Source: an uncultured Eubacteriales bacterium
GTDB lineage: Bacteria > Bacillota > Clostridia > Oscillospirales > Acutalibacteraceae
DNA length: 23,080 nucleotides
Assembly: GCA_900321905.1 (NCBI GenBank)
Contig: ONXZ01000007.1
Coordinates: 1-23,080, forward strand
Reading direction: 5' to 3'
Shown here: positions 7,652-16,021 of the stretch, one piece after another
Numbering within the stretch: the stretch's first letter is position 1
Layout of the letters: each line of letters begins with the position of its first letter
The notes under the pieces: model-generated
What the model saw: only the letters and a program-made list of their open reading frames with translations
The model's database searches: none
What the model was told of the DNA's origin: nothing
Program-made: the position numbers and the translations under genes

Positions 7652-9601
7652 ATGAAAAATACTAAAATACAAAACGGTGTTATACTGTATTCAAAGGCAG
7701 AGGAACTTATAAGGATAACCCCCTGCCACAACAACGCAATCAGATTTGAGTCGTTTTTTGACTGCAAAGAAAATGATGAAAACTACACACTCATGCCGCA
7801 GGGTGGCGACGCTTCAATAGTTGAACAGGACGGAAGCGTTACAATGTCCGTCGGCACGCTATCTGTAAAACTTGAGCAAAACGGCAAGGTGACATTTTTC
7901 AGCGGCAACAAGGTGCTGATTGAGGAGAAGCCTGAACTAACGTTTAACGACGGTTTTCGCCACTATGAAACCAACGGCGACAGGTGGTCGGCGCGCGTGA
8001 CGTTCAAGCCGAATGACGGCGAGCATTTTTACGGACTCGGTCACGAGGCGTCGGGCGTGTTTGACCTCAAAGGCAGTTCGTTTGACTTGCGGCACGTAAA
8101 CGCAAAATGCACTATACCGTATGTTTACTCATCGCGCGGATACGGTTTTATCTGGAACAACCCTGCTGTGGGCAGTGTTGAACTATCAAACAACCGCACT
8201 CGCTGGAGCGTTGGCGCAACCCGAAAAATTGACTACGTTGTAATTGCGGGAAGCCCCCGCGAAGCCAGCGCTGCGCTTGCCGATTTAACAGGTCACGCAC
8301 CTGTTATGCCGCACTGGGCGACAGGATTTTGGCAGAGCCGTCTGCGCTATGAAACGCAGGACGATTTGCTTGAAGTTGCAAGGCGTTATAAGGAAGAGAA
8401 TATTCCCCTGTCTGCAATCATTTGCGACTATTTTCACTGGACGGAACAGGGCGACTACAAGTTTGCACCCGAATACTGGCAAGACGTGCCGGCGATGGCT
8501 GACGAACTGCATAAAATGGGTACAAAACTTGTTGTTTCGATGTGGCCGACCATCAATGAGAACTCTGAAAATTATCGCTATATGCGCGACAATAATATGC
8601 TGATTCGCACCACCAAAGGCTCGGACAGAGTGTTTAACTTTTACGGTCCGCAGGCGGAAATTGACGTTACCAATCCGCAAACGCGCGACTATGTTTTTGG
8701 CAAACTGAAAGAGAACTATCTCGACAACGGCGTTGACGCGCTGTGGTTTGACGAGGCAGAGCCTGAAATACACCCCGAGCATTTCGGCAACCTGATTATG
8801 CACTTGGGCAAGGGCGATGAGGTCGGACTTATTTACCCGTATTACTATGCAAAAATGGCGTATGACGGTTTTAAAAAATTCAGCGACGAAGTGCCTGTAA
8901 CACTCATACGCTGCGCATATCTCGGCAGTCAGAAATACGGTGCGCTCGTATGGAGCGGCGACATCGTGTCCACCTTTGAGAGCCTGTCTCAGCAAGTCAA
9001 AGCAGGACTTAATATGGCTATGTGCGGTATACCGTGGTGGAACACCGACATCGGCGGTTTTTACGGCGGCGACACGCAGAGCGACACTTTCCGTGAACTG
9101 ATTGTGCGCTGGTTTCAGTACGGCGTATTTTCGCCTGTTATGCGACTGCACGGCAACCGCAACCGCCACGGTGAAAAGAAGCGCGACGTCAAGGAGCCGT
9201 CAGGCGATGCGAATGAAATCTGGAGTTTCGGCGAACGCAACTTTGGCATACTGAAAGACCTCATTTTCCTGCGTGAGCGCCTGCGCCCCTACATAGAAAA
9301 GCATATGGCTGTTGCTTCAAAAAACGGCGTGCCTATTATGCGACCGATGTTTTTTGACTACCCTGACGATGAGATTTGTTACTCTCTCGGCGAGCAGTAT
9401 ATGTTTGGCGATGACATCATTTTTGCGCCGATTGTGAACGAAGGTCAGACTGAAAAACAAGTATACCTGCCCGAGGGCGAATGGGTGCTGACAAAAAACG
9501 AACAGCCCTACCCTGCCGGCTGGCACACGGTAAAGACTGAAATTGATGAGTTTATTGCATTTGTGCGCAAAGGCTCGGAAGTTCTGGATTGCTTTAAGTA
9601 A
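7652..9601 (+). CDS. GH31 family alpha-glycosidase (alpha-glucosidase or alpha-xylosidase)
   Basis: A 649-residue intracellular retaining glycoside hydrolase; no signal peptide is present. The nucleophile is D367 in W-F-D-E-A-E-P-E, and the general acid is D437 in V-W-S-G-D-I. The blocks G-I-P-W-W-N-T-D-I-G-G-F and M-R-L-H-G-N are typical of the (beta/alpha)8 barrel. A beta-sandwich N-terminal domain occupies about residues 1-215. The W-F-D-E-A-E-P form of the nucleophile motif resembles xyloglucan-active alpha-xylosidases more than maltases, but this is only suggestive. I chose the ATG at 7652 because AGGGGGAAGG sits just upstream; an in-frame ATG at 7598 lacks such a site. It is divergent from the MFS transporter. 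Confidence 0.92.
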   Translation: MKNTKIQNGVILYSKAEELIRITPCHNNAIRFESFFDCKENDENYTLMPQGGDASIVEQDGSVTMSVGTLSVKLEQNGKVTFFSGNKVLIEEKPELTFNDGFRHYETNGDRWSARVTFKPNDGEHFYGLGHEASGVFDLKGSSFDLRHVNAKCTIPYVYSSRGYGFIWNNPAVGSVELSNNRTRWSVGATRKIDYVVIAGSPREASAALADLTGHAPVMPHWATGFWQSRLRYETQDDLLEVARRYKEENIPLSAIICDYFHWTEQGDYKFAPEYWQDVPAMADELHKMGTKLVVSMWPTINENSENYRYMRDNNMLIRTTKGSDRVFNFYGPQAEIDVTNPQTRDYVFGKLKENYLDNGVDALWFDEAEPEIHPEHFGNLIMHLGKGDEVGLIYPYYYAKMAYDGFKKFSDEVPVTLIRCAYLGSQKYGALVWSGDIVSTFESLSQQVKAGLNMAMCGIPWWNTDIGGFYGGDTQSDTFRELIVRWFQYGVFSPVMRLHGNRNRHGEKKRDVKEPSGDANEIWSFGERNFGILKDLIFLRERLRPYIEKHMAVASKNGVPIMRPMFFDYPDDEICYSLGEQYMFGDDIIFAPIVNEGQTEKQVYLPEGEWVLTKNEQPYPAGWHTVKTEIDEFIAFVRKGSEVLDCFK

Positions 9602-9608
9602 AACATTA

Positions 9609-9632
9609 GCCTCCCTTTTACTCAAGGGAGGC
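9609..9632. terminator. Bidirectional terminator hairpin between convergent genes
   Basis: GCCTCCCTT (9609-9617) pairs with AAGGGAGGC (9624-9632) across a 6-base loop. It lies between the convergent ends of the GH31 and hemolysin-III genes. T-rich stretches flank it only weakly on both strands. Confidence 0.7.
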
Positions 9633-9636
9633 ACTG

Positions 9637-10338
9637 TTATTTAAAATATATCGGAATATATGCTTCAAGAATACAGAACTTGAATATCGCCACAAAGTGC
9701 AGTGCGCTGCCGAGCAGAATAAACAAGTGGAACACCGAATGGCAGTAGCGCACGTGCGTACCCTTTGCAAAAAATATTATGCCCAGCGTATACGCAAGTC
9801 CGCCGCCGATAAGCCAGAGCGGCATTTCAATACCGTAAGCCTTATAAAGCGGATAGAATATCAGCAGCGCCGCCCAGCCTATTGCGAAGTAGCCTGTCAT
9901 TGATATTGCGGCGTACTTTTTCCAGTCTATTGCGGTGAACACAATGCACACTGCGCAGCCTGCAAAGACAAGCACGGACACAATAATAAATATGAGCGTG
10001 CTCTGCTCCCTGACGCCTGTCATCAGGACAGGAACATACGAGCCGAAAATCATTGCAAAAATCGAGCAGTGGTCAAGCACCTGCATAACCTTTTTCGGTT
10101 TTTCGGAAATAAGCCCGTGGTACACGCTTGAAATTGTGTAAAGGTAAATCATCATCACGCCGTAAATTGCGCTGCCGACAATCGCCCACGGGTTGTGCCT
10201 GATTGCCGAAAACACAACGCACAGCACAAGCGCAACTACACCGAAGCTTGCGCCGACTATGTGCGTGACCATATTCATTATTTCCTCCCCGCGCGTGTAA
10301 TCGGGGAGCTGTCTGTCCTCAAGCTTTGTTCGTTTCAT
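9637..10338 (-). CDS. Hemolysin III / PAQR-family membrane protein
   Basis: A 233-residue protein with seven hydrophobic helices. It carries the PAQR/HlyIII motifs: E-E-x-x-N-x-x-T-H-x-x-G at the N-terminus (residues ~18-29), S-S-V-Y-H after helix 2, L-D-H-C-S-I-F after helix 3 and a C-terminal H-S-V-F-H-L-F. The conserved Ser, His and Asp residues suggest a metal-dependent intramembrane hydrolase, as known for adiponectin-receptor relatives; a haemolytic role is doubtful. AAGGAATTAGT precedes the ATG. Its start is 22 bases downstream of the DUF1624 stop, so the two form an operon. Confidence 0.9.
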   Translation of the reverse strand: MKRTKLEDRQLPDYTRGEEIMNMVTHIVGASFGVVALVLCVVFSAIRHNPWAIVGSAIYGVMMIYLYTISSVYHGLISEKPKKVMQVLDHCSIFAMIFGSYVPVLMTGVREQSTLIFIIVSVLVFAGCAVCIVFTAIDWKKYAAISMTGYFAIGWAALLIFYPLYKAYGIEMPLWLIGGGLAYTLGIIFFAKGTHVRYCHSVFHLFILLGSALHFVAIFKFCILEAYIPIYFK

Positions 10339-10359
10339 ACTAATTCCTTAACTGTTTTG

Positions 10360-11130
10360 CTATTTATAAATTTGCACTATTATTAACATAACCGCATACA
10401 TCACCGCATATATAACCGGCTGGTGTGCAAGGTAGAACCAAAGGCTGTTCCTGCCGACAAATGACAGCGCTTTTGCGTGCTTTTTATATGTCCACGCAGG
10501 GAACGCGCCGTCCCTTGCGAATTTGCCGAGGAACGCGCCAAACAAAAACATAAAAAACCACGGTATCAGTGCAAAATAATCTGCGCTTTCAAATGAACTT
10601 GAATAAATGCCAAGCGGCATAAACAGGTTAGTTGTGTACCAGTTGTGCGGCAGTTTGACAAGACCGAACAGCAGAGTTCCTGACGATATGCCGTAACCCA
10701 CCGCAAACAGAAGTGCAGACACGAGCATACCCACCGCAGGCTTTACCTTTTCAATCAGCGGCATAAGCAGTCCTGTGATTATCATACAAGAGCCGAGGCA
10801 CGACAGTATGCCAAAGTATATTTCCGCCCCCGTAATGCCCATTTTTGGCATTATTACGGCGGTGACAAGCGTTACCGCAAGTCCCGCGCCGAGGACAATC
10901 GCGCCGCGTTTTACAGTATTCCTCGACAGACGCGAGCATATGCCGGATATTATTATGAAAATCGACCAGAATACCGGCTGCAAAACGCACAACTTATCAA
11001 AGACCTTGTAACCCCAGTCAAGTCCGAGCACAAAGCCTATATCATAAAATGTGTGATGCACAATCATCGCCAGAATCGCAAGACCGCGCAGTTCGTCAAG
11101 CAGTTCAATACGTTTTTTATCCGACTTCAA
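10360..11130 (-). CDS. DUF1624 / heparan-alpha-glucosaminide N-acetyltransferase-like membrane protein
   Basis: A 256-residue polytopic membrane protein with about seven helices. It begins with R-I-E-L-L-D-E-L-R-G-L-A-I-L, and H-H-T-F-Y-D follows in the first helix; this matches the DUF1624 (HGSNAT catalytic-like) family, related to membrane acyltransferases. It probably moves an acyl group across the membrane onto an envelope sugar, but the acceptor is unknown. A GGAGG site lies about 10 bases before the ATG. It is the first gene of a minus-strand pair with the hemolysin-III gene. Confidence 0.8.
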   Translation of the reverse strand: MKSDKKRIELLDELRGLAILAMIVHHTFYDIGFVLGLDWGYKVFDKLCVLQPVFWSIFIIISGICSRLSRNTVKRGAIVLGAGLAVTLVTAVIMPKMGITGAEIYFGILSCLGSCMIITGLLMPLIEKVKPAVGMLVSALLFAVGYGISSGTLLFGLVKLPHNWYTTNLFMPLGIYSSSFESADYFALIPWFFMFLFGAFLGKFARDGAFPAWTYKKHAKALSFVGRNSLWFYLAHQPVIYAVMYAVMLIIVQIYK

Positions 11131-11179
11131 AATATCCCTCCGATTAATGATATGTATATAATATAATATTTAATTGTTA

Positions 11180-11208
11180 TTGTAAATAGCGGATTTATAT
11201 GTTATATT
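11180..11208 (+). promoter_or_regulatory. Promoter of the GH28 gene
   Basis: TTGTAA (11180-11185), a 17-base spacer, then TATATT (11203-11208), followed by a GGAGGTG ribosome-binding site before the ATG at 11237. Confidence 0.55.
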
Positions 11209-11236
11209 AATAATAGCATTTCACGGAGGTGAAAAT

Positions 11237-12613
11237 ATGAAAGAATACAACGTTATGCAGTACGGCGCAAAGGGCGACGGCGCAACAAACGACGCCTTTG
11301 CTATACAGCACGCCATTGACGACTGCGCCAAAAACGGCGGCGGTCAGGTTGTGCTGCAAAGCGGCAAGACGTTTTACAGCGATTCAATAAAACTACGCAA
11401 AAACGTTGACCTGCATATTCAAAAGGGCGCGCGGCTCAAAGCGACATCCAACATTGACGGTTACATACGCCCCAACAAACTGATTAACGACCCAAAGACT
11501 GCGCTAATCGGCAACCCTGTTACAGGCAAACCGAGTTTTGTGTTCATCTACGGATACGAGGCTGACGGCTGTACAATCAGCGGCGAAGGAACTATTGACG
11601 CTAACGGTCACGCCTTTGTTCAGCGCAAGGACCAATACTATGTTACGGGCGAATTTTATCCGCGACCGACTGCGATTTATATTGAAAAGAGCGACCACAT
11701 CACATTCAAAGATTTCACCGTGGTTGACGCACCGTTCTGGACGCTGCACCCCGCAGGCTGCGACGATGTGCTAATCAGCAAAATCAGAATTCTCAACGAC
11801 CTTGATGTTGCGAATTCCGACGGCATTGACCCTGACCACTGCACAAACGTGCGTATACTCGGCTGCCATATCACCTGCGCAGACGACTGCATTTGCCTTA
11901 AAACTTCAAAGGGCAACAGCGAGTACGGACCGACAGAAAATGTTATTATCGACGGCTGCACGCTCGTTTCCACCTCCGCGGCAATTAAAATCGGCACAGA
12001 GGGCGTGGGCGATTTCAGAAACGTGCTTGTTTCAAACTGCGTTATCAGCCGCACAAACCGTGGACTGTCAATTCAGATTCGCGACGGCGGCAATGTTGAA
12101 AACGTGTCATATTCTAACATCATTATTGAAACGCGCCGTTTCTGCCCCGACTGGTGGGGTACGGCAGAGCCGATTGTTATAACCACCTTTAACCGTGACG
12201 AAAACACAAAAAGCGGTCACATTAAAAACATCCGCTTTTTTAACGTTACTGCAAAAGGCGAAAACGGTGTGCTGATTCACGGCAACGCGGACAATATTAT
12301 TGAGGACGTCACTTTTGAAAACTGCAACGTCTGCCTTACAAAAACATCAAAGTGGGACTGCGGACTCTACGACCTGCGCCCGTGCCTTGACTGGGGCGTT
12401 GAAAAATACGACAACTCCGCCTTCTTCATAAGATACGCAAAAGATGTAACGATTATGAAAACAAAGACGTCCTGGGGCAACCTGTGCGGCAGTTACAAGC
12501 ACGCGATTGACGCGGCTAATGTTGAAAACCTTGAACTGCTCCGCTTTGAGGGCAAAGCCGCAAGCGGCGACACAGACGATATTAAACTTAACAACGTAAA
12601 AATGGTGAGGTAA
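11237..12613 (+). CDS. GH28 family glycoside hydrolase (polygalacturonase-like)
   Basis: A 458-residue right-handed beta-helix enzyme. It opens with the Y-G-A-K-G-D-G ... N-D block typical of pectin hydrolases. The GH28 catalytic aspartates are present: N193-S-D-G196 and D216-D217 in C-A-D-D-C. The conserved R-G-L-S-I-Q-I-R-D lies near 275. The usual G-H-G histidine after the Asp pair is not obvious; the equivalent region reads G-T-E-G-V-G-D-F. No signal peptide is present, so it acts in the cytosol on imported oligogalacturonides, rhamnogalacturonides or related sugars, probably exo-wise. A GGAGGTG ribosome-binding site precedes the ATG. The SecB-like gene follows after 4 bases. Confidence 0.88.
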   Translation: MKEYNVMQYGAKGDGATNDAFAIQHAIDDCAKNGGGQVVLQSGKTFYSDSIKLRKNVDLHIQKGARLKATSNIDGYIRPNKLINDPKTALIGNPVTGKPSFVFIYGYEADGCTISGEGTIDANGHAFVQRKDQYYVTGEFYPRPTAIYIEKSDHITFKDFTVVDAPFWTLHPAGCDDVLISKIRILNDLDVANSDGIDPDHCTNVRILGCHITCADDCICLKTSKGNSEYGPTENVIIDGCTLVSTSAAIKIGTEGVGDFRNVLVSNCVISRTNRGLSIQIRDGGNVENVSYSNIIIETRRFCPDWWGTAEPIVITTFNRDENTKSGHIKNIRFFNVTAKGENGVLIHGNADNIIEDVTFENCNVCLTKTSKWDCGLYDLRPCLDWGVEKYDNSAFFIRYAKDVTIMKTKTSWGNLCGSYKHAIDAANVENLELLRFEGKAASGDTDDIKLNNVKMVR

Positions 12614-12617
12614 TAAA

Positions 12618-13028
12618 ATGATTGAACTTAAAGGCTACAAAATTGAATCTATTAATTTTGAAAACAATGTACCAAACGGTACGCAGTTAAAACTGCAAAA
12701 TCAGGTTAAGTACAACGTAAACTACATTGACGCTGAAAACAGGTGCATCGGCATACTCGATTTCAGAATTACAGACGCTGATATGAACCCGTTTGAAATT
12801 CGCATTAAAATGGTGGCTGAATTCACATACACCGAGGGCGAGCAAAAGCCTGATATCCACACAGGTTCATTTGACCAGATGTTCCCGTTCCTTCGCCAGT
12901 CGGTTAACGGACTGACCGCAATGGCCGGTATGCCCGGACTTTTGATACCGATGATGAAACTTGACAAAAACAGCGTTTCGGTAAACAACAACGCAGAGGA
13001 CGAGAACGAGAGTTCTCCACTGAACTGA
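12618..13028 (+). CDS. SecB-like chaperone-fold protein
   Basis: A 136-residue soluble protein. Residues ~85-115 (F-P-F-L-R-Q-S-V-N-G-L-T and then G-M-P-G-L-L-I-P-M) align by eye with the C-terminal helix-turn of SecB, the preprotein-export chaperone. The first half has the alternating beta-strand pattern expected for that fold. Clostridia often carry such distant SecB-like proteins whose role in export is not proven. Its ribosome-binding site overlaps the end of the GH28 gene. The acidic, Asn-rich tail (last 20 residues) is probably disordered. Confidence 0.65.
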   Translation: MIELKGYKIESINFENNVPNGTQLKLQNQVKYNVNYIDAENRCIGILDFRITDADMNPFEIRIKMVAEFTYTEGEQKPDIHTGSFDQMFPFLRQSVNGLTAMAGMPGLLIPMMKLDKNSVSVNNNAEDENESSPLN

Positions 13029-13029
13029 T

Positions 13030-13212
13030 ATGGCTCTGTGTGACGAGTGCCGCTACAACACGTTTGACGAGGAGAGCGAGGAATACTACTGCGACCTTGT
13101 GCTTGACGAGGACGAGTATGTGCGCCTGCTTGATGATGAGAGCAAGGGCAAACCCTGCCGCTACTTCATTAAAGACCTCGGCGAATACGGCGTTGTGAGA
13201 AAGCAAAACTAA
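13030..13212 (+). CDS. Small cysteine-containing acidic protein (DUF6472-like)
   Basis: A 60-residue protein with C4-x2-C7, C21 and C43, an acidic Y-C-D-L-V-L-D-E-D-E core and a C-terminal Y-G-V-V-R-K-Q. From memory this is the widespread clostridial family annotated DUF6472, which probably binds a metal through its cysteines. It starts one base after the SecB-like stop with a weak ribosome-binding site, so translation is likely coupled. A strong terminator follows. Confidence 0.72.
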   Translation: MALCDECRYNTFDEESEEYYCDLVLDEDEYVRLLDDESKGKPCRYFIKDLGEYGVVRKQN

Positions 13213-13215
13213 CAT

Positions 13216-13254
13216 AAAAACCGACGGATACTGTGAAGTATATCCGTCGGTTTT
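13216..13254. terminator. Bidirectional terminator
   Basis: The stem AACCGACGGATA (to 13230) pairs with TATCCGTCGGTT (from 13241), with an A-run before and a T-run after. It separates the GH28-SecB-like-DUF6472 unit from the convergent pseudokinase gene. Confidence 0.9.
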
Positions 13255-13266
13255 GTTATTTATCTG

Positions 13267-14898
13267 TTAATTTGCAGAATCTGTTGATTCCGTAGTTGTC
13301 GGCTGTGTGGTCTGCACTTCGCCGTAAACCTGCAGGATAATCTCCTCGCCGACTGCAACGGTTTCGCCTGCTGCAGGCGCTGAACCAAACGAAGCCTTAA
13401 CCGTGTTCGGTGAGTGGCCGCCGTCGTTGTAAACCTCAACACTCGACACCTTAAAGCCAAGCGCTTCAAGTTCTTTGGTCGCTTCCTCAAGCGTTTTGTT
13501 GCCGACATCAGGCACTTCAACCGTCTGGATACCCTTGCTTACGGTCAGGATAATCTCTGTACCGGATTCAACCTTTTCGCCTGCGGCAATGCTCTGCTTG
13601 AACACAACGTCCTTTTCAACGTCTGTTGAATAGTCATATTCAAACGTGATTGTGAACTGCTGGTTCCACGCGCCGTTATTTTCAACATCGCGTTTTGTGT
13701 AACCTGTGCCTACAAAGTTCGGCACCTCGTAAGTTTTGAGTTCAACAGTAGTGCTTGTTGTGGTCGGCTGTGAAAGAAGGTCGGTAAACTGCACAACGTA
13801 AATACCTGCGCCGATTGCCGCCATAATCAGAATTACAAGGATAATGATGATAATTCTGCTCTTGGCATTCTGCTTTTTATCATATTCCTGATGCTTGGTG
13901 TAGTCGGTAGATACTGCCGCTGCCTTTGCCTGAACTGAAGGTGCAGCGTCAAGACGTTCCCTGAAATCTGAAATATTTTTTATCCTCTTTTCAGGATAAA
14001 TCTGCATTCCGCCGCCGATTGCTTTGATAACGTGCATAGGGATAGTTTCCGCAATAGAATTCGGAATCATAATCTTATCGTTATTCTCGCGTGCTATAGC
14101 GCTTGGCGGATTTGTGCCGACAAGCGCACGGTAAATCACCGCGCTAAACGCATAGATATCTGTCACACCGCCGATTTTGTGGTTGTTATCATACTGCTCA
14201 AGCGCAGCATAACCCTCCTGCGGGGCAAATTCCAGCGCGCTTGTGATGTCGCAAGCCTCCTGAATACAAAACGGTGTGAGCCTGACTTTACCGTCCCTGC
14301 ACAGCACAAGGCTGTCAGGTGAAAGCGAGCCGTGAACAATGCCGTTGTTGTGCAGCGCTTCAATAGTTGTAAGCACAGGCATAAACATAAGACGTGCATT
14401 CTCCCACGGGATATTATTATTTTCGTTACGAAGAAGATAGTCATGAAGCGGAATACACTCCATATGCTCAATGATTGCGTAGTAGGTGTTGTTCGCCTCA
14501 ATCAAATCATAAACAGGAACAGCCGCTGACAGGCTGTGCATCTTAGCCATTGTTTGCCAGAGTTTTAGGAACGACGCCTTATATCTCTCACAAGCGTCGG
14601 TAAACTTCTGACGGTAGTGAATCTCGGTTGAACCCTCAAGTCTGCTTGCTGCACCCTTTGGGTAGAACTCTCTGATTTCAATTACCTTGTCAAGTTGCGT
14701 ATCGTAACCTGCATAGGTGACAGCGTCGCTCTCGTGCGATATCACTGCGCCTACAACGTATTTTTCCGCAAGAACAGTTTTGCGAGCAAGGTACATAGTA
14801 TCGTCGGGCGAGTCGTTGTCATATCCGCACTCTGCACAGACTGCGCCTTCCGTAAGTTCCTTAAAACAATTCAAACAAAGATTGTCAATATCTCTCAT
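13267..14898 (-). CDS. Zinc-ribbon / PASTA membrane protein with a degenerate Ser/Thr kinase domain (pseudokinase)
   Basis: From the ATG at 14898 the protein has 543 residues. It has a zinc ribbon (C8, C11, C21, C24), a kinase-like domain (~40-320), one membrane helix (~348-370), a Thr/Ser-rich linker and two extracellular PASTA repeats (~390-455, ~460-526). The family normally binds muropeptides with PASTA and phosphorylates cell-wall and division proteins. Here the Gly-rich loop is lost, the beta3 Lys is Arg (R76), H-R-D is H-G-S (189-191), the catalytic-loop Asn is Ser (196) and D-F-G is P-F-C (209-211). It should therefore be a scaffold or sensor rather than an enzyme. The substrate-lobe G-Y-A-A-L-E-Q-Y remains. 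A GGAG lies 12 bases before the ATG; an in-frame TTG at 14916 is an alternative start. Confidence 0.88.
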   Translation of the reverse strand: MRDIDNLCLNCFKELTEGAVCAECGYDNDSPDDTMYLARKTVLAEKYVVGAVISHESDAVTYAGYDTQLDKVIEIREFYPKGAASRLEGSTEIHYRQKFTDACERYKASFLKLWQTMAKMHSLSAAVPVYDLIEANNTYYAIIEHMECIPLHDYLLRNENNNIPWENARLMFMPVLTTIEALHNNGIVHGSLSPDSLVLCRDGKVRLTPFCIQEACDITSALEFAPQEGYAALEQYDNNHKIGGVTDIYAFSAVIYRALVGTNPPSAIARENNDKIMIPNSIAETIPMHVIKAIGGGMQIYPEKRIKNISDFRERLDAAPSVQAKAAAVSTDYTKHQEYDKKQNAKSRIIIIILVILIMAAIGAGIYVVQFTDLLSQPTTTSTTVELKTYEVPNFVGTGYTKRDVENNGAWNQQFTITFEYDYSTDVEKDVVFKQSIAAGEKVESGTEIILTVSKGIQTVEVPDVGNKTLEEATKELEALGFKVSSVEVYNDGGHSPNTVKASFGSAPAAGETVAVGEEIILQVYGEVQTTQPTTTESTDSAN

Positions 14899-14935
14899 AA
14901 TAGCATATCGCTCCAAATTAAAATCTTATTATACT

Positions 14936-14963
14936 TTTATAATATATCAGTATTGCACGTCAA
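14936..14963 (-). promoter_or_regulatory. Possible promoter of the pseudokinase gene
   Basis: On the minus strand TTGACG (14963-14958), a 16-base spacer, then TATAAA (14941-14936). Other A+T-rich -10 choices exist nearby, so the exact position is uncertain. Confidence 0.35.
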
Positions 14964-15000
14964 AGTCAAGCAGCGAGTTGTTAATAATAATTAAATTTCC

Positions 15001-15029
15001 TTGAAAGTATGCTCTAAATAGATTATAAT
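15001..15029 (+). promoter_or_regulatory. Promoter of the yhaM-prmA operon
   Basis: TTGAAA (15001-15006), a 17-base spacer, then a consensus TATAAT (15024-15029). CTGGAGG follows as the ribosome-binding site before the ATG at 15059. Confidence 0.75.
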
Positions 15030-15058
15030 ATTCATCAGAACAAATCTGGAGGTTACCA

Positions 15059-16021
15059 ATGAACTTTAAACAACTACCAAACGGTATGTGCGACGGCTTT
15101 GTTGTTTTGCGTAAATGCGAGGAGAAAAAGACGAAAAACGGCAGCACCTACCTCGATTTAATTATTGGCGACAAAGACGGCGAAATGACCGCAAAACTTT
15201 GGGATTATAACGGCGCAAGCGGCACATTTGAGCAGGAGATGATTGTTAAAATTCGCGGCACCGTAGAGCAGTACAACGGCAAGGACCAGTTCCGCGTGGC
15301 GCAAATCCGCCCTGTCGGCGACAATGACGAGTATAATCTGTCTGACCTTGTGCCTTCATCTGATGTAGGCGGTGAAATGCTGTTTGATATGATGGTAAAA
15401 AAGGTCGACGCGTTCACTAACGACAACCTGCGCCGCATTGTGCTTGAAATAGTTAACGATAAAAAAGAACTGATGATAAAGTATCCTGCCGCGCTCAAAC
15501 TGCACCACGCAATGCTTGGCGGTTTGATGTATCACACAATGAGCATTGTGCGCATGGCGGAGGAAATGTGCAAGATTTATCCGACAATCAACCGCGAACT
15601 TTTGCTGTCAGGCGCGATACTGCACGACGTTGCTAAAACGTGGGAACTTGAGCAAAGCAAAACAGGTCTTGCAAAGGGGTATACAACCGAGGGCGAACTC
15701 ATCGGTCACCTTGTAAAAGGTGCGATGATTATTGATGAAACCGCTAAAAAACTCGGTATCGAGTGCGAGGAAGTTACCCTGCTTGAACACATGATAATTT
15801 CGCACCACGGTGTGCCTGAATACGGCGCGGCGGTGCGCCCGATGTTCCTTGAAGCAATTGTGCTGTCAATGCTTGACGACCTTGACGCAACAATCTTTGA
15901 GGTAAATCACGCTACCAACAAGGTAGACGCAGGCTCGTTTACCGACCGCCAGTGGGCGCTTGATAACAGAAAACTGTACAATCACGGTCTTTCAGACACA
16001 GAACATAAGGTGAATTTTTAA
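15059..16021 (+). CDS. yhaM: 3'-5' exoribonuclease YhaM-like (OB-fold + HD domain)
   Basis: A 320-residue cytosolic nuclease. An N-terminal OB-fold (residues ~10-90; G-S-T-Y-L-D-L-I-I-G-D then A-K-L-W-D) precedes an HD metal-dependent phosphohydrolase domain with H159, H189-D190, H252-H253 and D277-D278-L-D. This architecture and length match YhaM/CBF1 family exonucleases, which trim RNA from the 3' end. The terminal stop overlaps the PrmA start (TAATG), giving tight translational coupling. It is intact. Confidence 0.93.
   Translation: MNFKQLPNGMCDGFVVLRKCEEKKTKNGSTYLDLIIGDKDGEMTAKLWDYNGASGTFEQEMIVKIRGTVEQYNGKDQFRVAQIRPVGDNDEYNLSDLVPSSDVGGEMLFDMMVKKVDAFTNDNLRRIVLEIVNDKKELMIKYPAALKLHHAMLGGLMYHTMSIVRMAEEMCKIYPTINRELLLSGAILHDVAKTWELEQSKTGLAKGYTTEGELIGHLVKGAMIIDETAKKLGIECEEVTLLEHMIISHHGVPEYGAAVRPMFLEAIVLSMLDDLDATIFEVNHATNKVDAGSFTDRQWALDNRKLYNHGLSDTEHKVNF

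Noticed and set aside
8285..9169. Long minus-strand open frame inside the GH31 gene
   Set aside because: It is antisense to a clear GH31 coding region, has no ribosome-binding site or recognisable motif, and arises from codon bias.
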